Positions 47,009 through 56,116 of a stretch of 64,000 nt of DNA are shown here, piece after piece. Made by a program: the position numbers and the translations under genes. Origin of the DNA: PALSA-1006 sp964532405 (lineage in GTDB: Bacteria; Pseudomonadota; Gammaproteobacteria; Burkholderiales; Gallionellaceae); contig CAZHIC010000005.1 in assembly GCA_964532405.1 (NCBI GenBank), positions 1-64,000 of the forward strand, written 5' to 3'. The notes under the pieces were generated by a model that made no database searches, was not told the DNA's origin, and saw only the letters and a program-made list of their open reading frames with translations. Position 1 is the stretch's first letter. The number at the start of each line of letters is the position of its first letter.

Positions 47009-47298
47009 AAAACACCTTTATTTGTGGCTAATTCATCCCTTAAGCAAGCGACTATCAAGTGGCTGCCCGTTCTGTCGCCTTTACCGAGTAACAGATTTTC
47101 AACGCTGATGTCTTCGTCGATCTCGTCCCAATGCAATCCACTGCCGCCGCCACTGATCTCACAATGTTCTCGTTGCGCGGTTGTGACATTCAACAGGCGC
47201 GAAAAATAAGCCAGCGGCACGCCCAGCTTGCGGCCATAGGCAAAATCCACCCACATCGTGTTCGCATCGAAACTCACTGCTTTAGCCAAAGAACTCAT
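47005..47298 (-). CDS. DUF2442 family protein coupled to the type IIG-like enzyme
   Basis: The product has 97 residues. ANTMWVDFAYGRKLGVPLAY and SGLHWDEIDEDISVENLLLG are the conserved parts of DUF2442. The C-terminus (KGDRTGSHLIVACLRDELAT) goes beyond the family and ends at the ATGA overlap with the restriction gene. DUF2442 proteins are often found beside DUF4160 in pairs thought to be toxin-antitoxin-like; no DUF4160 is here. The overlap suggests it is cotranslated with the restriction enzyme and may control it. Confidence 0.8.
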   Translation of the reverse strand: MSSLAKAVSFDANTMWVDFAYGRKLGVPLAYFSRLLNVTTAQREHCEISGGGSGLHWDEIDEDISVENLLLGKGDRTGSHLIVACLRDELATNKGVF

Positions 47299-47313
47299 GC
47301 CAGCCCCTTTCTA

Positions 47314-47799
47314 TCACTCGCCGTCTTCCAATCCTGTCGCGCGCAGCACCTTGAAGATCACCTCCATAGCAAAACCGCGCGATTGCATGAAGCGCATCTG
47401 CCGGGCTTTTTCCCTGTCGTCCTGGGGTGGCGCGCCGAATTTCCGTTGCCACACGTCGCGCGCGGCTTGCAGTTCGCTTTCTTTCAATGCCGGTAACGCC
47501 GCGCTGATCAGCTCTTCCGCGATGCCCTTCTGGCGCAAGTCATGGGTGATGCGTTGCGTGCCGAAGCGGCTGCGTTTGGCGTGCAACAGTTGGGTGGCCG
47601 CGCGCGCATCAGATAACCAACCGCGCGCCGTCAGGTCGTCCAGCAGCGCATCCAGATCGACGGATTGCAACTGTTCAAAATCTTCATCCGCTTGCGCGTA
47701 AGGCTGCAACTTGCCGCGCAGCTCTGCACGGCTGTACTCGCGGCGTGCCAGATACTGCAAAGCACGCGTGCGCAGACTTAATTCAGGCTTTTTCCTCAC
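47314..47799 (-). CDS. recX: Regulatory protein RecX
   Basis: RecX binds RecA filaments and limits their growth. The product has 161 residues, helical, with the family elements ALQYLARREYSRAELRGKL, LTARGWLSDARAATQLLHAK and RQMRFMQSRGFAMEVIFKVL. It lies 18 bases after recA and is cotranscribed with it. Confidence 0.92.
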   Translation of the reverse strand: MRKKPELSLRTRALQYLARREYSRAELRGKLQPYAQADEDFEQLQSVDLDALLDDLTARGWLSDARAATQLLHAKRSRFGTQRITHDLRQKGIAEELISAALPALKESELQAARDVWQRKFGAPPQDDREKARQMRFMQSRGFAMEVIFKVLRATGLEDGE

Positions 47800-47817
47800 C
47801 CGGATTCACGGACAAAA

Positions 47818-48885
<1,068 letters not shown>

Positions 48886-48942
48886 GTGGATTTCCTTTCA
48901 ATTGTGGTGGCCAATTATGGCACATCGATTTGCACCTGCATA

Positions 48943-48954
48943 GAACGTTCGTTC
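48943..48954 (-). promoter_or_regulatory. LexA (SOS) box upstream of recA
   Basis: The coding strand reads GAACGAACGTTC, flanked to AGAACGAACGTTCT. This equals the non-canonical LexA consensus (GAACGaaCGTTC) known from Sideroxydans and Gallionella and is unlike CTGT-N8-ACAG. It lies 58 bases upstream of the recA start, where repression would block the promoter. Confidence 0.85.
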
Positions 48955-48964
48955 TTTTATTGTT

Positions 48965-49456
48965 TCAGGTCGTTTTTTGCATGTCCATCAACAGGTCGAG
49001 CACGCCTTGCAGCGCGATACGCGCCGCTTTCACGCGTATCGCGTCGCGGTCACCGCAAAGATGATGGCGGACAGTCTTCACCGTTCTGCCACTCGCCCAT
49101 GCGAACCAGACCGTGCCGACCGGTTTCTCCGGCGTTCCCCCCGTAGGGCCCGCGATACCGCTCACCGCCAATGCCACCTGCGCGCGACTGTATTGCAACG
49201 CTCCATCCGCCATTTCGCGTACAGTCGCTTCGCTCACCGCTCCATATATTTCCAATGTCTCGGGCGAAACACCCAGCATCTCTTCTTTCGAAATATTGGA
49301 ATAAGTCACGAAGCCGCGATCAAACCAGGCCGAGCTACCCGACACACGGGTGACCGCCTGCGCGATACCGCCGCCCGTGCAAGACTCTGCTGTCGCCAGC
49401 AACATGCCGCGCGACTTGAGCGACTTGCCAACCTGCTTTACCAATCGGGTACTCAT
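48965..49456 (-). CDS. CinA C-terminal domain protein (nicotinamide-nucleotide amidase, PncC-like)
   Basis: From the ATG at 49456 the product has 163 residues: LLATAESCTGGGIAQAVTRV, WFDRGFVTYSNISKEEMLGV, ALAVSGIAGPTGGTPEKPVG. This is the stand-alone CinA_C domain that deamidates nicotinamide mononucleotide in pyridine nucleotide salvage. The start overlaps the metZ stop by 4 bases. A longer frame to 49663 re-reads metZ and is not used. Confidence 0.92.
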   Translation of the reverse strand: MSTRLVKQVGKSLKSRGMLLATAESCTGGGIAQAVTRVSGSSAWFDRGFVTYSNISKEEMLGVSPETLEIYGAVSEATVREMADGALQYSRAQVALAVSGIAGPTGGTPEKPVGTVWFAWASGRTVKTVRHHLCGDRDAIRVKAARIALQGVLDLLMDMQKTT

Positions 49457-50619
49457 AGCCCGCGCACCAAGTCGTTCCGAATATCCACAACAGCTTCCAG
49501 CCCGACCGCGATGCGGATCAGGCCATCGCTGATGCCCGCCGCCGCGCGCGCTTCGGGTGTGATACGTGCGTGCGTAGTGGTCGCCGGATGCGTGATAGTG
49601 GTCTTGGTATCTCCCAGATTTGCGGTGATGGAAAGCATCTTGGTGTTGTCGATCACACGCCAAGCCGCCGCCTTACCGCCCTTCACCTCGAACGCCACAA
49701 TGCCGCCGCCAGTCTTTTGCTGCTTCAGTGCCAGCGCGTGTTGCGGATGCGACGGCAGGCCGGGATAGAACACGCGCGCCACGTTCGGTTGCCGCTCCAA
49801 CCACTGCGCCAGTTGCAACGCATTCGCGCTGTGCGCCTCCATACGTATCTTGAGCGTCTCGATGCCTTTCAAAAACACCCATGCGTTGAACGCGCTCATG
49901 GTCGGGCCGGTGGTGCGCAAAAAGCCGTACACCGGTTCCATCAACTTCTTGCTGCCAAGCACCGCGCCGCCCAGCACGCGACCTTGGCCGTCGATGTACT
50001 TGGTAGCGGAATGGATCACGATGTCCGCGCCCAAATCCAACGGGCGTTGCAGGATGGGCGTGCAGAAACAGTTGTCCACCGCCAGCAACGCGCCGCAACC
50101 TTTTGCCACCGCCGCGATGGCCGCGATGTCGGAGATTTCGGTGAGCGGATTGGACGGCGTCTCCAGAAAAAACAGCTTGGTGTTGGGGCGCACCGCTGCC
50201 TGCCACGCCGCGACATCGGTGGCGGAAACAAAGGTCGTCTCCACGCCGAATTTCTTCAGCACATTGTTGAACAGATTCACCGTCGAACCGAAGATGCTTT
50301 GAGACGCGATGACGTGGTCGCCCGCCTTCAACAAACCCATGCAGGTCGCCAAGATAGCGGACATGCCCGATGCCGTCGCCACGCATTGCTCCGCGCCTTC
50401 CAGCGCGGCCAAACGCTGCTCGAACATCGTGACCGTGGGGTTGCTGAAGCGCGCATAGATATTGCCCGGCTCTTCGCCGATAAAACGCTTCGCCGCCTGC
50501 TCGGCACTGTCGAACACGAAGCTGGAAGTGAGGAACAGCGCCTCGCTGTGTTCATGGAATTGGCTGCGCTCGGTACCCGCACGCACGGCCAGTGTTTCTA
50601 GTTGATATGATTCAGTCAT
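49453..50619 (-). CDS. metZ: O-succinylhomoserine sulfhydrylase
   Basis: MetZ makes homocysteine directly from O-succinylhomoserine and sulfide. The product has 388 residues of the Cys/Met-metabolism PLP family. The PLP lysine is in IVIHSATKYIDGQGRVLGGA, and EQCVATASGMSAILATCMGL and LFFLETPSNPLTEI are family blocks. It follows purF, the usual order in beta- and gammaproteobacteria. A terminator separates it from purF, so it probably has its own promoter. Confidence 0.93.
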   Translation of the reverse strand: MTESYQLETLAVRAGTERSQFHEHSEALFLTSSFVFDSAEQAAKRFIGEEPGNIYARFSNPTVTMFEQRLAALEGAEQCVATASGMSAILATCMGLLKAGDHVIASQSIFGSTVNLFNNVLKKFGVETTFVSATDVAAWQAAVRPNTKLFFLETPSNPLTEISDIAAIAAVAKGCGALLAVDNCFCTPILQRPLDLGADIVIHSATKYIDGQGRVLGGAVLGSKKLMEPVYGFLRTTGPTMSAFNAWVFLKGIETLKIRMEAHSANALQLAQWLERQPNVARVFYPGLPSHPQHALALKQQKTGGGIVAFEVKGGKAAAWRVIDNTKMLSITANLGDTKTTITHPATTTHARITPEARAAAGISDGLIRIAVGLEAVVDIRNDLVRGL

Positions 50620-50663
50620 GCTCTTCGTCCTTGCGACCTGTCCGCCCCGACAAAGCCGCCAAT

Positions 50664-50698
50664 GAAAAAACCCGGAACGCTTGCGCTAAACCGGGTTT
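50664..50698 (-). terminator. Terminator between purF and metZ
   Basis: On the minus strand AAACCCGG and CCGGGTTT form an 8-bp stem around a 15-base loop that can pair further, followed by a T-run (GGGTTTTTTC). It lies about 90 bases after the purF stop and would end the trp-acc-fol-pur transcript. Confidence 0.8.
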
Positions 50699-50790
50699 CC
50701 CGCGCTTTAGCTGTATTTATTAAGCGCCCGCAAGCTGTTCCTCAAATCGGCGCAGACAGAAAGTAACACTCCTCACCGCGAGCCGTCAAC

Positions 50791-52317
50791 TCACATTGAA
50801 GTGGCACTCATCGCCAGATCCAGCTCCATCTGGTCCTCTTCTTCCACCTTGTTAGCCTTACCGGCACCACGCGCGGCTTCGATACGATTGAGGTATTCGG
50901 CAGTGATGTCGCCGGTGATATATTCGCCGTCGAAACAGGAGCAATCGAAACGCGTAATTGCCGGATTCGATTTATTCACCGCAGCTTTCAGGTCGGCCAG
51001 GTCTTGATAGATGATGCGGTCGGCGCTGATCTCGGCGCAAATCTCCTCGTCCGTGCGTCCGGTGGCGATCAGCTCATGGCGCGAGGGCATGTCGATGCCG
51101 TATACGTTGGGGAATTTGACGGGCGGCGCGGCGGAAGCGAAATACACTTTGCGCGCACCCGCGTCGCGCGCCATCTGCACGATCTCGCGGCTGGTCGTGC
51201 CGCGCACGATGGAATCGTCCACCAGCAGCACGTTCTTCCCTTTGAATTCCACGCTGATGGCATTGAGTTTTTGGCGCACCGATTTTTTGCGCATCGCCTG
51301 ACCCGGCATGATGAAGGTGCGCCCGATATAGCGGTTTTTCACAAATCCTTCGCGAAACGGGATGCCTAGACGGTTGGCCAATTGCAGCGCGCTGGGACGG
51401 CTGGAATCGGGAATCGGAATCACCACATCGATATCGTGATCCGGCCAGACCCGTGCGATCTTGTCGGCCAGATATTCACCCATGTTCAAGCGTGTCTCGT
51501 ACACCGAGATGCCGTCAATCAGCGAGTCGGGACGCGCCAGATAAACGTATTCGAAGATGCAGGGATTGAGCACCGGATTCGCCGCGCACTGCTGGCTGTG
51601 GAAATTGCCTTTAAAGTCGATGAACACCGCCTCGCCCGGTGCGATGTCGCGCATGAATTTGAAGCCCAGCGTGTCCAAGGCCACCGACTCCGATGCCACC
51701 AAATATTCCATGCCTTGCTCGGTCTGATGACTGCCAATCACCAAAGGACGAATGCCGTAAGGATCTCGAAAAGCCAGCAGCCCGTAACCCGCGATCATAG
51801 CCACCACCGCATAAGCACCGCGACAACGGCGATGCACGCCGGATACCGCCGCGAAGATCGCCTTGTTATCCAGACGCAATTGCTTGCACTCGACTTGCAG
51901 CTCGTGCGCCAACACGTTGAGCAACACTTCGGAATCGGAATTGGTGTTGACATGGCGCAGGTCGTCGAGGAACAACTCTTTTTGCAACTGCGCGGTATTG
52001 GTCAAATTGCCGTTGTGTCCCAACACGATACCGAACGGCGAATTGACATAGAACGGTTGCGCTTCGTTGTGATCCACCGCCGAACCCGCCGTGGGATAAC
52101 GCACATGGGCGATGCCCGCATTACCGGCCAGTGCGCGCATATTGCGCGTGCGGAACACGTCGTGCGCGAGACCGTTGCCTTTATGCAGATGGAAAGCATT
52201 GCCCTCGATCGTGGCGATGCCTGCCGCATCTTGCCCGCGATGTTGCAACACTTGCAGCCCGTCATACAGCAGCTGGTTAACGGGGGTTTGCGCAACGACG
52301 CCTAGAATGCCACACAT
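50791..52317 (-). CDS. purF: Amidophosphoribosyltransferase
   Basis: PurF makes phosphoribosylamine, the first committed step of purine synthesis. The product has 508 residues. The N-terminal nucleophile cysteine follows Met (MCGILGVVAQTPVNQLLYDG), the glutaminase domain has RHVNTNSDSEVLLNVLAHEL, and the PRPP loop is VLLVDDSIVRGTTSREIVQM. It follows cvpA by 24 bases, as in E. coli. Confidence 0.97.
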   Translation of the reverse strand: MCGILGVVAQTPVNQLLYDGLQVLQHRGQDAAGIATIEGNAFHLHKGNGLAHDVFRTRNMRALAGNAGIAHVRYPTAGSAVDHNEAQPFYVNSPFGIVLGHNGNLTNTAQLQKELFLDDLRHVNTNSDSEVLLNVLAHELQVECKQLRLDNKAIFAAVSGVHRRCRGAYAVVAMIAGYGLLAFRDPYGIRPLVIGSHQTEQGMEYLVASESVALDTLGFKFMRDIAPGEAVFIDFKGNFHSQQCAANPVLNPCIFEYVYLARPDSLIDGISVYETRLNMGEYLADKIARVWPDHDIDVVIPIPDSSRPSALQLANRLGIPFREGFVKNRYIGRTFIMPGQAMRKKSVRQKLNAISVEFKGKNVLLVDDSIVRGTTSREIVQMARDAGARKVYFASAAPPVKFPNVYGIDMPSRHELIATGRTDEEICAEISADRIIYQDLADLKAAVNKSNPAITRFDCSCFDGEYITGDITAEYLNRIEAARGAGKANKVEEEDQMELDLAMSATSM

Positions 52318-52341
52318 GATTTATCCCGATAGTACGTATAG

Positions 52342-52830
52342 TTAGTAAGTCACTTTTTTCGCCACATCTTCCGGCAAAAAATCTTTGGTAAACAGCGTCG
52401 CGCTTTGCAACGCCTTGCTCGACCACGCGTCGCGCCAGAAAGGTTGTTGCGGCAAACTCGTCAGCCCCGCCAGCAACACCAGAATCAGAACCAGCAACAT
52501 TCCGCGACACATGCCGAATCCGGCACCCATGATTCCATCCATCCAACCCAGCCCGACGAATTTGACCAGCTTGGATAACGCCCAAGCCACGATGCCACAC
52601 ACGATCAGGGTGCTGATGAACAAACATCCATATGCCACTGCCGTCTTCGCCGCATCGGAGGCCACCGCATCCGGCACGTATCGGGCCAGTCCGGGCGCAA
52701 ACAAACGCGCCACGAAATAAGCCGCCATCCAGCCCAGCAACGACAACAGCTCGTATACAAAACCGCGCCACCAGCCCAGCCCGACCGACACGCCGATGAT
52801 GCCAAAAACCGTATAGTCAAACGCCGTCAT
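52342..52830 (-). CDS. cvpA: CvpA family membrane protein
   Basis: The product has 162 residues with four hydrophobic segments (TVFGIIGVSVGLGWWRGFVY, LLSLLGWMAAYFVARLF, YGCLFISTLIVCGIVAWALS, GMCRGMLLVLILVLLAGLTS). CvpA is needed for colicin V export in E. coli and has broader envelope roles. Its position upstream of purF is conserved in proteobacteria. Confidence 0.92.
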   Translation of the reverse strand: MTAFDYTVFGIIGVSVGLGWWRGFVYELLSLLGWMAAYFVARLFAPGLARYVPDAVASDAAKTAVAYGCLFISTLIVCGIVAWALSKLVKFVGLGWMDGIMGAGFGMCRGMLLVLILVLLAGLTSLPQQPFWRDAWSSKALQSATLFTKDFLPEDVAKKVTY

Positions 52831-52842
52831 CGTGCTGACAGA

Positions 52843-53523
52843 TCAACCGCCGAGATTGACCACTTTGGGATGCAAACCCTGCGACTCCAGCTTATGGAGC
52901 ACCTTATCAGCCGCTTCGCGCGTAGGGAAACTCCCCACCCGCACACGAATATTGCTGCCGACTTTTTCGGTATAAACATGGAAGCCTTGCTTGACCAATT
53001 TCTCCTGCAAGCTTTTTGCAGTGGCGGCATTGGAAAACGCGCCGACCTGCACCGCGAAGCCGGAATGCGGCGCGACATGCGAATTAACAACAGACTTGGC
53101 TTCGACTTTGGGCTTCGGCTCGTTCTTAACGGGCTTAACCGCCTCGACCTTAGGCTCGACCAAAGCATGTTCGACCTTCCCCGCTTGCACCTGTTGTGCG
53201 GCCACCGCCGCCACAACGGCCACAGCTCCAACAGTCGTTGCGACCGCAGCAGGTGCAACCGCAGAAGTCGCCACAGGAGCCGAGGCGGCCGTCACGACGA
53301 CAGGTGCGCTCACCGCCGACGCCGCTTGAAACTCGCTTACTTTGTCTTTATCAGGAATGCGCAACTCAATGTCGTTTACCGCAGTCGTAGGAGGTTCGTC
53401 ATCGAACACCATTGGCAGAATAACCACCACCGCCGCAGTCAACGCCACCGCACCGATCAAACGGCGACGCGCTTGGCGTTTCAGGATGGACTCTTCGTCC
53501 GCAGTCAATTGTTGTTTTGCCAT
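52843..53523 (-). CDS. SPOR domain protein (DedD-like)
   Basis: The product has 226 residues: a short cytoplasmic part, a membrane helix (RRLIGAVALTAAVVVILPMV), a long alanine/valine-rich linker with lysine-rich stretches (KVEAVKPVKNEPKPKVEAKS), and a C-terminal SPOR domain (FAVQVGAFSNAATAKSLQEK). SPOR domains bind denuded glycan strands at the septum, so a role in cell division is likely. It sits between folC and cvpA, as dedD does in E. coli. Confidence 0.9.
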   Translation of the reverse strand: MAKQQLTADEESILKRQARRRLIGAVALTAAVVVILPMVFDDEPPTTAVNDIELRIPDKDKVSEFQAASAVSAPVVVTAASAPVATSAVAPAAVATTVGAVAVVAAVAAQQVQAGKVEHALVEPKVEAVKPVKNEPKPKVEAKSVVNSHVAPHSGFAVQVGAFSNAATAKSLQEKLVKQGFHVYTEKVGSNIRVRVGSFPTREAADKVLHKLESQGLHPKVVNLGG

Positions 53524-53541
53524 CGTGCGTTTTCGCAGAGA

Positions 53542-54873
53542 TCAGACGCCGCGCAGACCGCGTGCGCGCATCACTTCCGCTACCGTATAAAATGAACCGA
53601 AGGCGAGGATTCTATCATTTTCGCCCGCCCGATTATAGGCATCATGCAAAGCCTCGGTGACTGTAGCGAAGCACAGCACCTCGCCCACTTGCGCGTCTTG
53701 CACCACCTGCCCCAGCTCGTCCGCCGATGCGCCGCGCGGCGCGGCTATCCCCGCCACCAGCCATACATCCACCTGTGGCTTCAGCGCGGCGATTACGCCC
53801 ACCATATCCTTGTCCTTGAGCATCGCGCACACCGCGTAAGTCTTCGGGCAAGGTGGCAACGCCGCCAAATTCTGCGCCAGCGAGCGCGCCGCATGCGGGT
53901 TATGCGCCACATCGAGAATCAAGGTCGGCTTACCCGGAACCATCTGGAAGCGCGCGGACAACATCACCTCCACCAGCCCGCGCCGCACCGCCTCCATGCT
54001 CACTGGCAATTTTTCTTTCAGCGCATCCAGTGCCGCCAACACCGCACTGGCGTTATTCAGTTGAAACGCACCGCGCAAGGCAGGTAATGGCAGCGCACTG
54101 CGCGACCCAATCTTGCCGCGATAGTCCCATTGCCCTTGGTGCGAGGTGAAGCCGAACTCGCTGCCGAGGCACCACAGCTCCGCGCCAATTTTTTCTGTCT
54201 GTGTGCGTATCGCCTGCGGCATATCGCTGTCGCCGAACACCGCCACCTTGCCCGCGCGGAAAATGCCCGCCTTCTCGAACGCGATCAGCTCGCGCGTCCC
54301 GCCCAGATAATCGACGTGATCGATATCGATGCTGGTCACCACCGCACAATCCGCATCGAACACATTCACCGCATCCAGCCTGCCGCCCAGCCCCACTTCG
54401 AGGATAGCGACATCGACTTTATGTTCGATGAAACATTGCATCGCCGCCAAGGTGCCGAACTCGAAATAGGTAAGAGGAATTTGTAGGTCGGGATTCATCC
54501 CGACATCGTGCACATGTCGGGATGAATCCCGACCTACATCAGGCTTGGCACATCGCGCCTGATCGATGGCGGCAAACGACGCACACAACTCCGCATCGCT
54601 CGCCTGTTGCTTGCCGATGCGCACACGTTCGTTGTAAACCAGCAAATGCGGCGATGTGTAGCAACCGACACGGTATCCGGCGGCATGCAAAATAGATTCC
54701 AGCATCGCACACACCGACCCCTTGCCGTTGGTGCCGCCAACGATGATGATCGGAAAATCGGGATCGAGATTCAGCCGCTGCTTGACTTGCGCCACGCGCT
54801 CTAGGCCGAGCGCGATGGTTTTTGGATGCAGGGATTCGAGGTGGGTTAGCCAATCGGCTAAAATGTTGGGCAT
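53542..54873 (-). CDS. folC: Bifunctional folylpolyglutamate / dihydrofolate synthase
   Basis: FolC makes dihydrofolate and adds glutamates to folates. The product has 443 residues: P-loop IIVGGTNGKGSVCAMLESIL, YTSPHLLVYNERVRI, LEVGLGGRLDAVNVFDADCA and the C-terminal LILDVAHNPHAARSLAQNLA. Residues about 113-131 (VGRDSSRHVHDVGMNPDL) are encoded by a perfect REP palindrome inserted in frame just before PLTYFEFGTLAAM. They probably form a surface loop. It lies between accD and the SPOR gene, the standard order. Confidence 0.93.
   Translation of the reverse strand: MPNILADWLTHLESLHPKTIALGLERVAQVKQRLNLDPDFPIIIVGGTNGKGSVCAMLESILHAAGYRVGCYTSPHLLVYNERVRIGKQQASDAELCASFAAIDQARCAKPDVGRDSSRHVHDVGMNPDLQIPLTYFEFGTLAAMQCFIEHKVDVAILEVGLGGRLDAVNVFDADCAVVTSIDIDHVDYLGGTRELIAFEKAGIFRAGKVAVFGDSDMPQAIRTQTEKIGAELWCLGSEFGFTSHQGQWDYRGKIGSRSALPLPALRGAFQLNNASAVLAALDALKEKLPVSMEAVRRGLVEVMLSARFQMVPGKPTLILDVAHNPHAARSLAQNLAALPPCPKTYAVCAMLKDKDMVGVIAALKPQVDVWLVAGIAAPRGASADELGQVVQDAQVGEVLCFATVTEALHDAYNRAGENDRILAFGSFYTVAEVMRARGLRGV
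54483..54537. repeat. Perfect 23-bp inverted repeat (REPIN-like) inside folC
   Basis: GTAGGTCGGGATTCATCCCG plus ACA, a 9-base loop, and the exact reverse complement ending GAATCCCGACCTAC. The GTAGGTCGGG head is shared with the RAYT REPs at 19719 and 20326. Total length is 55 bases. It keeps the folC frame open. Confidence 0.92.
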
Positions 54874-55079
54874 GTAAATCCATTTTCCGGGCGAAATTCC
54901 GACTTAAATTTCGAGGAGTGCATAAAAACGATGCTTTTCAAATCAATTTCTCAGGAAAAATGCAATATCATTTTGATTCCTTTTTTTAAGGCATCGCCAT
55001 GTCCCTCAGATTTTTTCTTTGCCTCGCACTGTGTATTTTGTTGTTGTGCCCAACGCTAGTTTGGTGAAGGAATTTAACC

Positions 55080-55964
55080 TTACGCCACTTCCAGTTTCGT
55101 CACCGCCGCCTGCTTGGTCAGCAGCGTAATCAGCGTAGCCAGTTGGTCGCGCATCTCGCGTCTATCCACGATCATGTCCACCGCGCCATGTTCCAGCAAA
55201 AATTCCGCACGCTGGAAGCCGTCCGGCAGCGTCTCGCGCACGGTCTGTTCGATCACGCGCGCACCGGCGAAGCCGATCAGCGCACCGGGTTCGGCGATGA
55301 CCACATCGCCCATGAAGGCGAAGCTGGCGGATACGCCGCCCATGGTCGGGTCGGTCAGCACGGAGATAAAAGGCAGCTTTTCCATACTCAACTGGGTCAG
55401 TGCAGCACAAGTTTTGGCCATCTGCATCAGCGACAGCAAGCCTTCCTGCATACGCGCACCGCCGCTGGCAGCAAAACAGATAAACGGACATTTCTGTTCC
55501 AACGCGACTTGTACACCGCGCACGAAACGTTCGCCCGCAACCGAACCCATCGAGCCTCCCATAAAACTGAACTCGAATGCGGCCACCACGACAGGCAAAG
55601 CATGGATGCTGCCTTGCAGCACGATCACAGAATCGTCTTCGCCGGTATTGCGTTTGGCATCGATCAGACGGTCGCTATATTTTTTCTGGTCTTTGAATTT
55701 CAGCGTGTCGATAGGCAGCACTTCCGCGCCGATCTCGAAGCGGCCTTCGCTATCCAGCAGCCAATCCAGACGGGTACGCGCAGTGACGCGGTGATGGTGG
55801 TTGCACTTGGGGCAGACGCTGTGGTTCTTCTCCAGATCGGCGTGATACAGCACCGCCTCGCAGGACGGGCATTTGTGCCACAAGCCATCGGGTACGCTTT
55901 TCTTGATGTCGGCGTCTTCGCGGCGTTTGATCTTCGGGGGCAACAGTTTTTGGAACCAGCTCAT
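55080..55964 (-). CDS. accD: Acetyl-CoA carboxylase carboxyltransferase beta subunit
   Basis: The product has 294 residues. The N-terminal zinc ribbon is HKCPSCEAVLYHADLEKNHS then CPKCNHHHR. The carboxyltransferase core has AFEFSFMGGSMGSVAGERFV and ASGGARMQEGLLSLMQMAKT. With AccA it transfers the carboxyl group from biotin to acetyl-CoA, the first step of fatty acid synthesis. The trp-accD-folC order is typical for proteobacteria. The 206 bases between accD and folC show no clear gene. Confidence 0.97.
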   Translation of the reverse strand: MSWFQKLLPPKIKRREDADIKKSVPDGLWHKCPSCEAVLYHADLEKNHSVCPKCNHHHRVTARTRLDWLLDSEGRFEIGAEVLPIDTLKFKDQKKYSDRLIDAKRNTGEDDSVIVLQGSIHALPVVVAAFEFSFMGGSMGSVAGERFVRGVQVALEQKCPFICFAASGGARMQEGLLSLMQMAKTCAALTQLSMEKLPFISVLTDPTMGGVSASFAFMGDVVIAEPGALIGFAGARVIEQTVRETLPDGFQRAEFLLEHGAVDMIVDRREMRDQLATLITLLTKQAAVTKLEVA

Positions 55965-55984
55965 GGTGTTCTCCTCTTTAAGTT

Positions 55985-56112
55985 TTTACTCCTCTCGCCC
56001 ACTTGTGGGAGAGGGGCTGGGAGAGAGGGTATGTGCGCTGCAATGAAATATGCTGTTGTCTCACGCTTCTACCCTCTCCCTAGCCCTCTCCCTGCAAGGG
56101 AGAGGGAGCTGA
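55985..56112. repeat. Inverted pair of CCCTCTCCC-type repeats between trpA and accD
   Basis: CTCGCCCACTTGTGGGAGAG with GGGCTGGGAGAGAGGGT on one side, and TACCCTCTCCCTAGCCCTCT with CCCTGCAAGGGAGAGGGA on the other, face each other across about 40 bases. The same family occurs inside three genes of this window. It would form a strong structure in the trp-acc transcript. Confidence 0.75.
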
Positions 56113-56116
56113 ATTG

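Noticed and set aside
50620..50790. SAM riboswitch before metZ
   Set aside because: The region holds the purF terminator and I see no SAM-I, SAM-II or SAH core; the leader left after the terminator is too short.
55000..55068. 22-codon frame MSLRFFLCLALCILLLCPTL on the plus strand
   Set aside because: Hydrophobic and signal-like, but too short, with no clear ribosome site and no conserved partner; could be chance.
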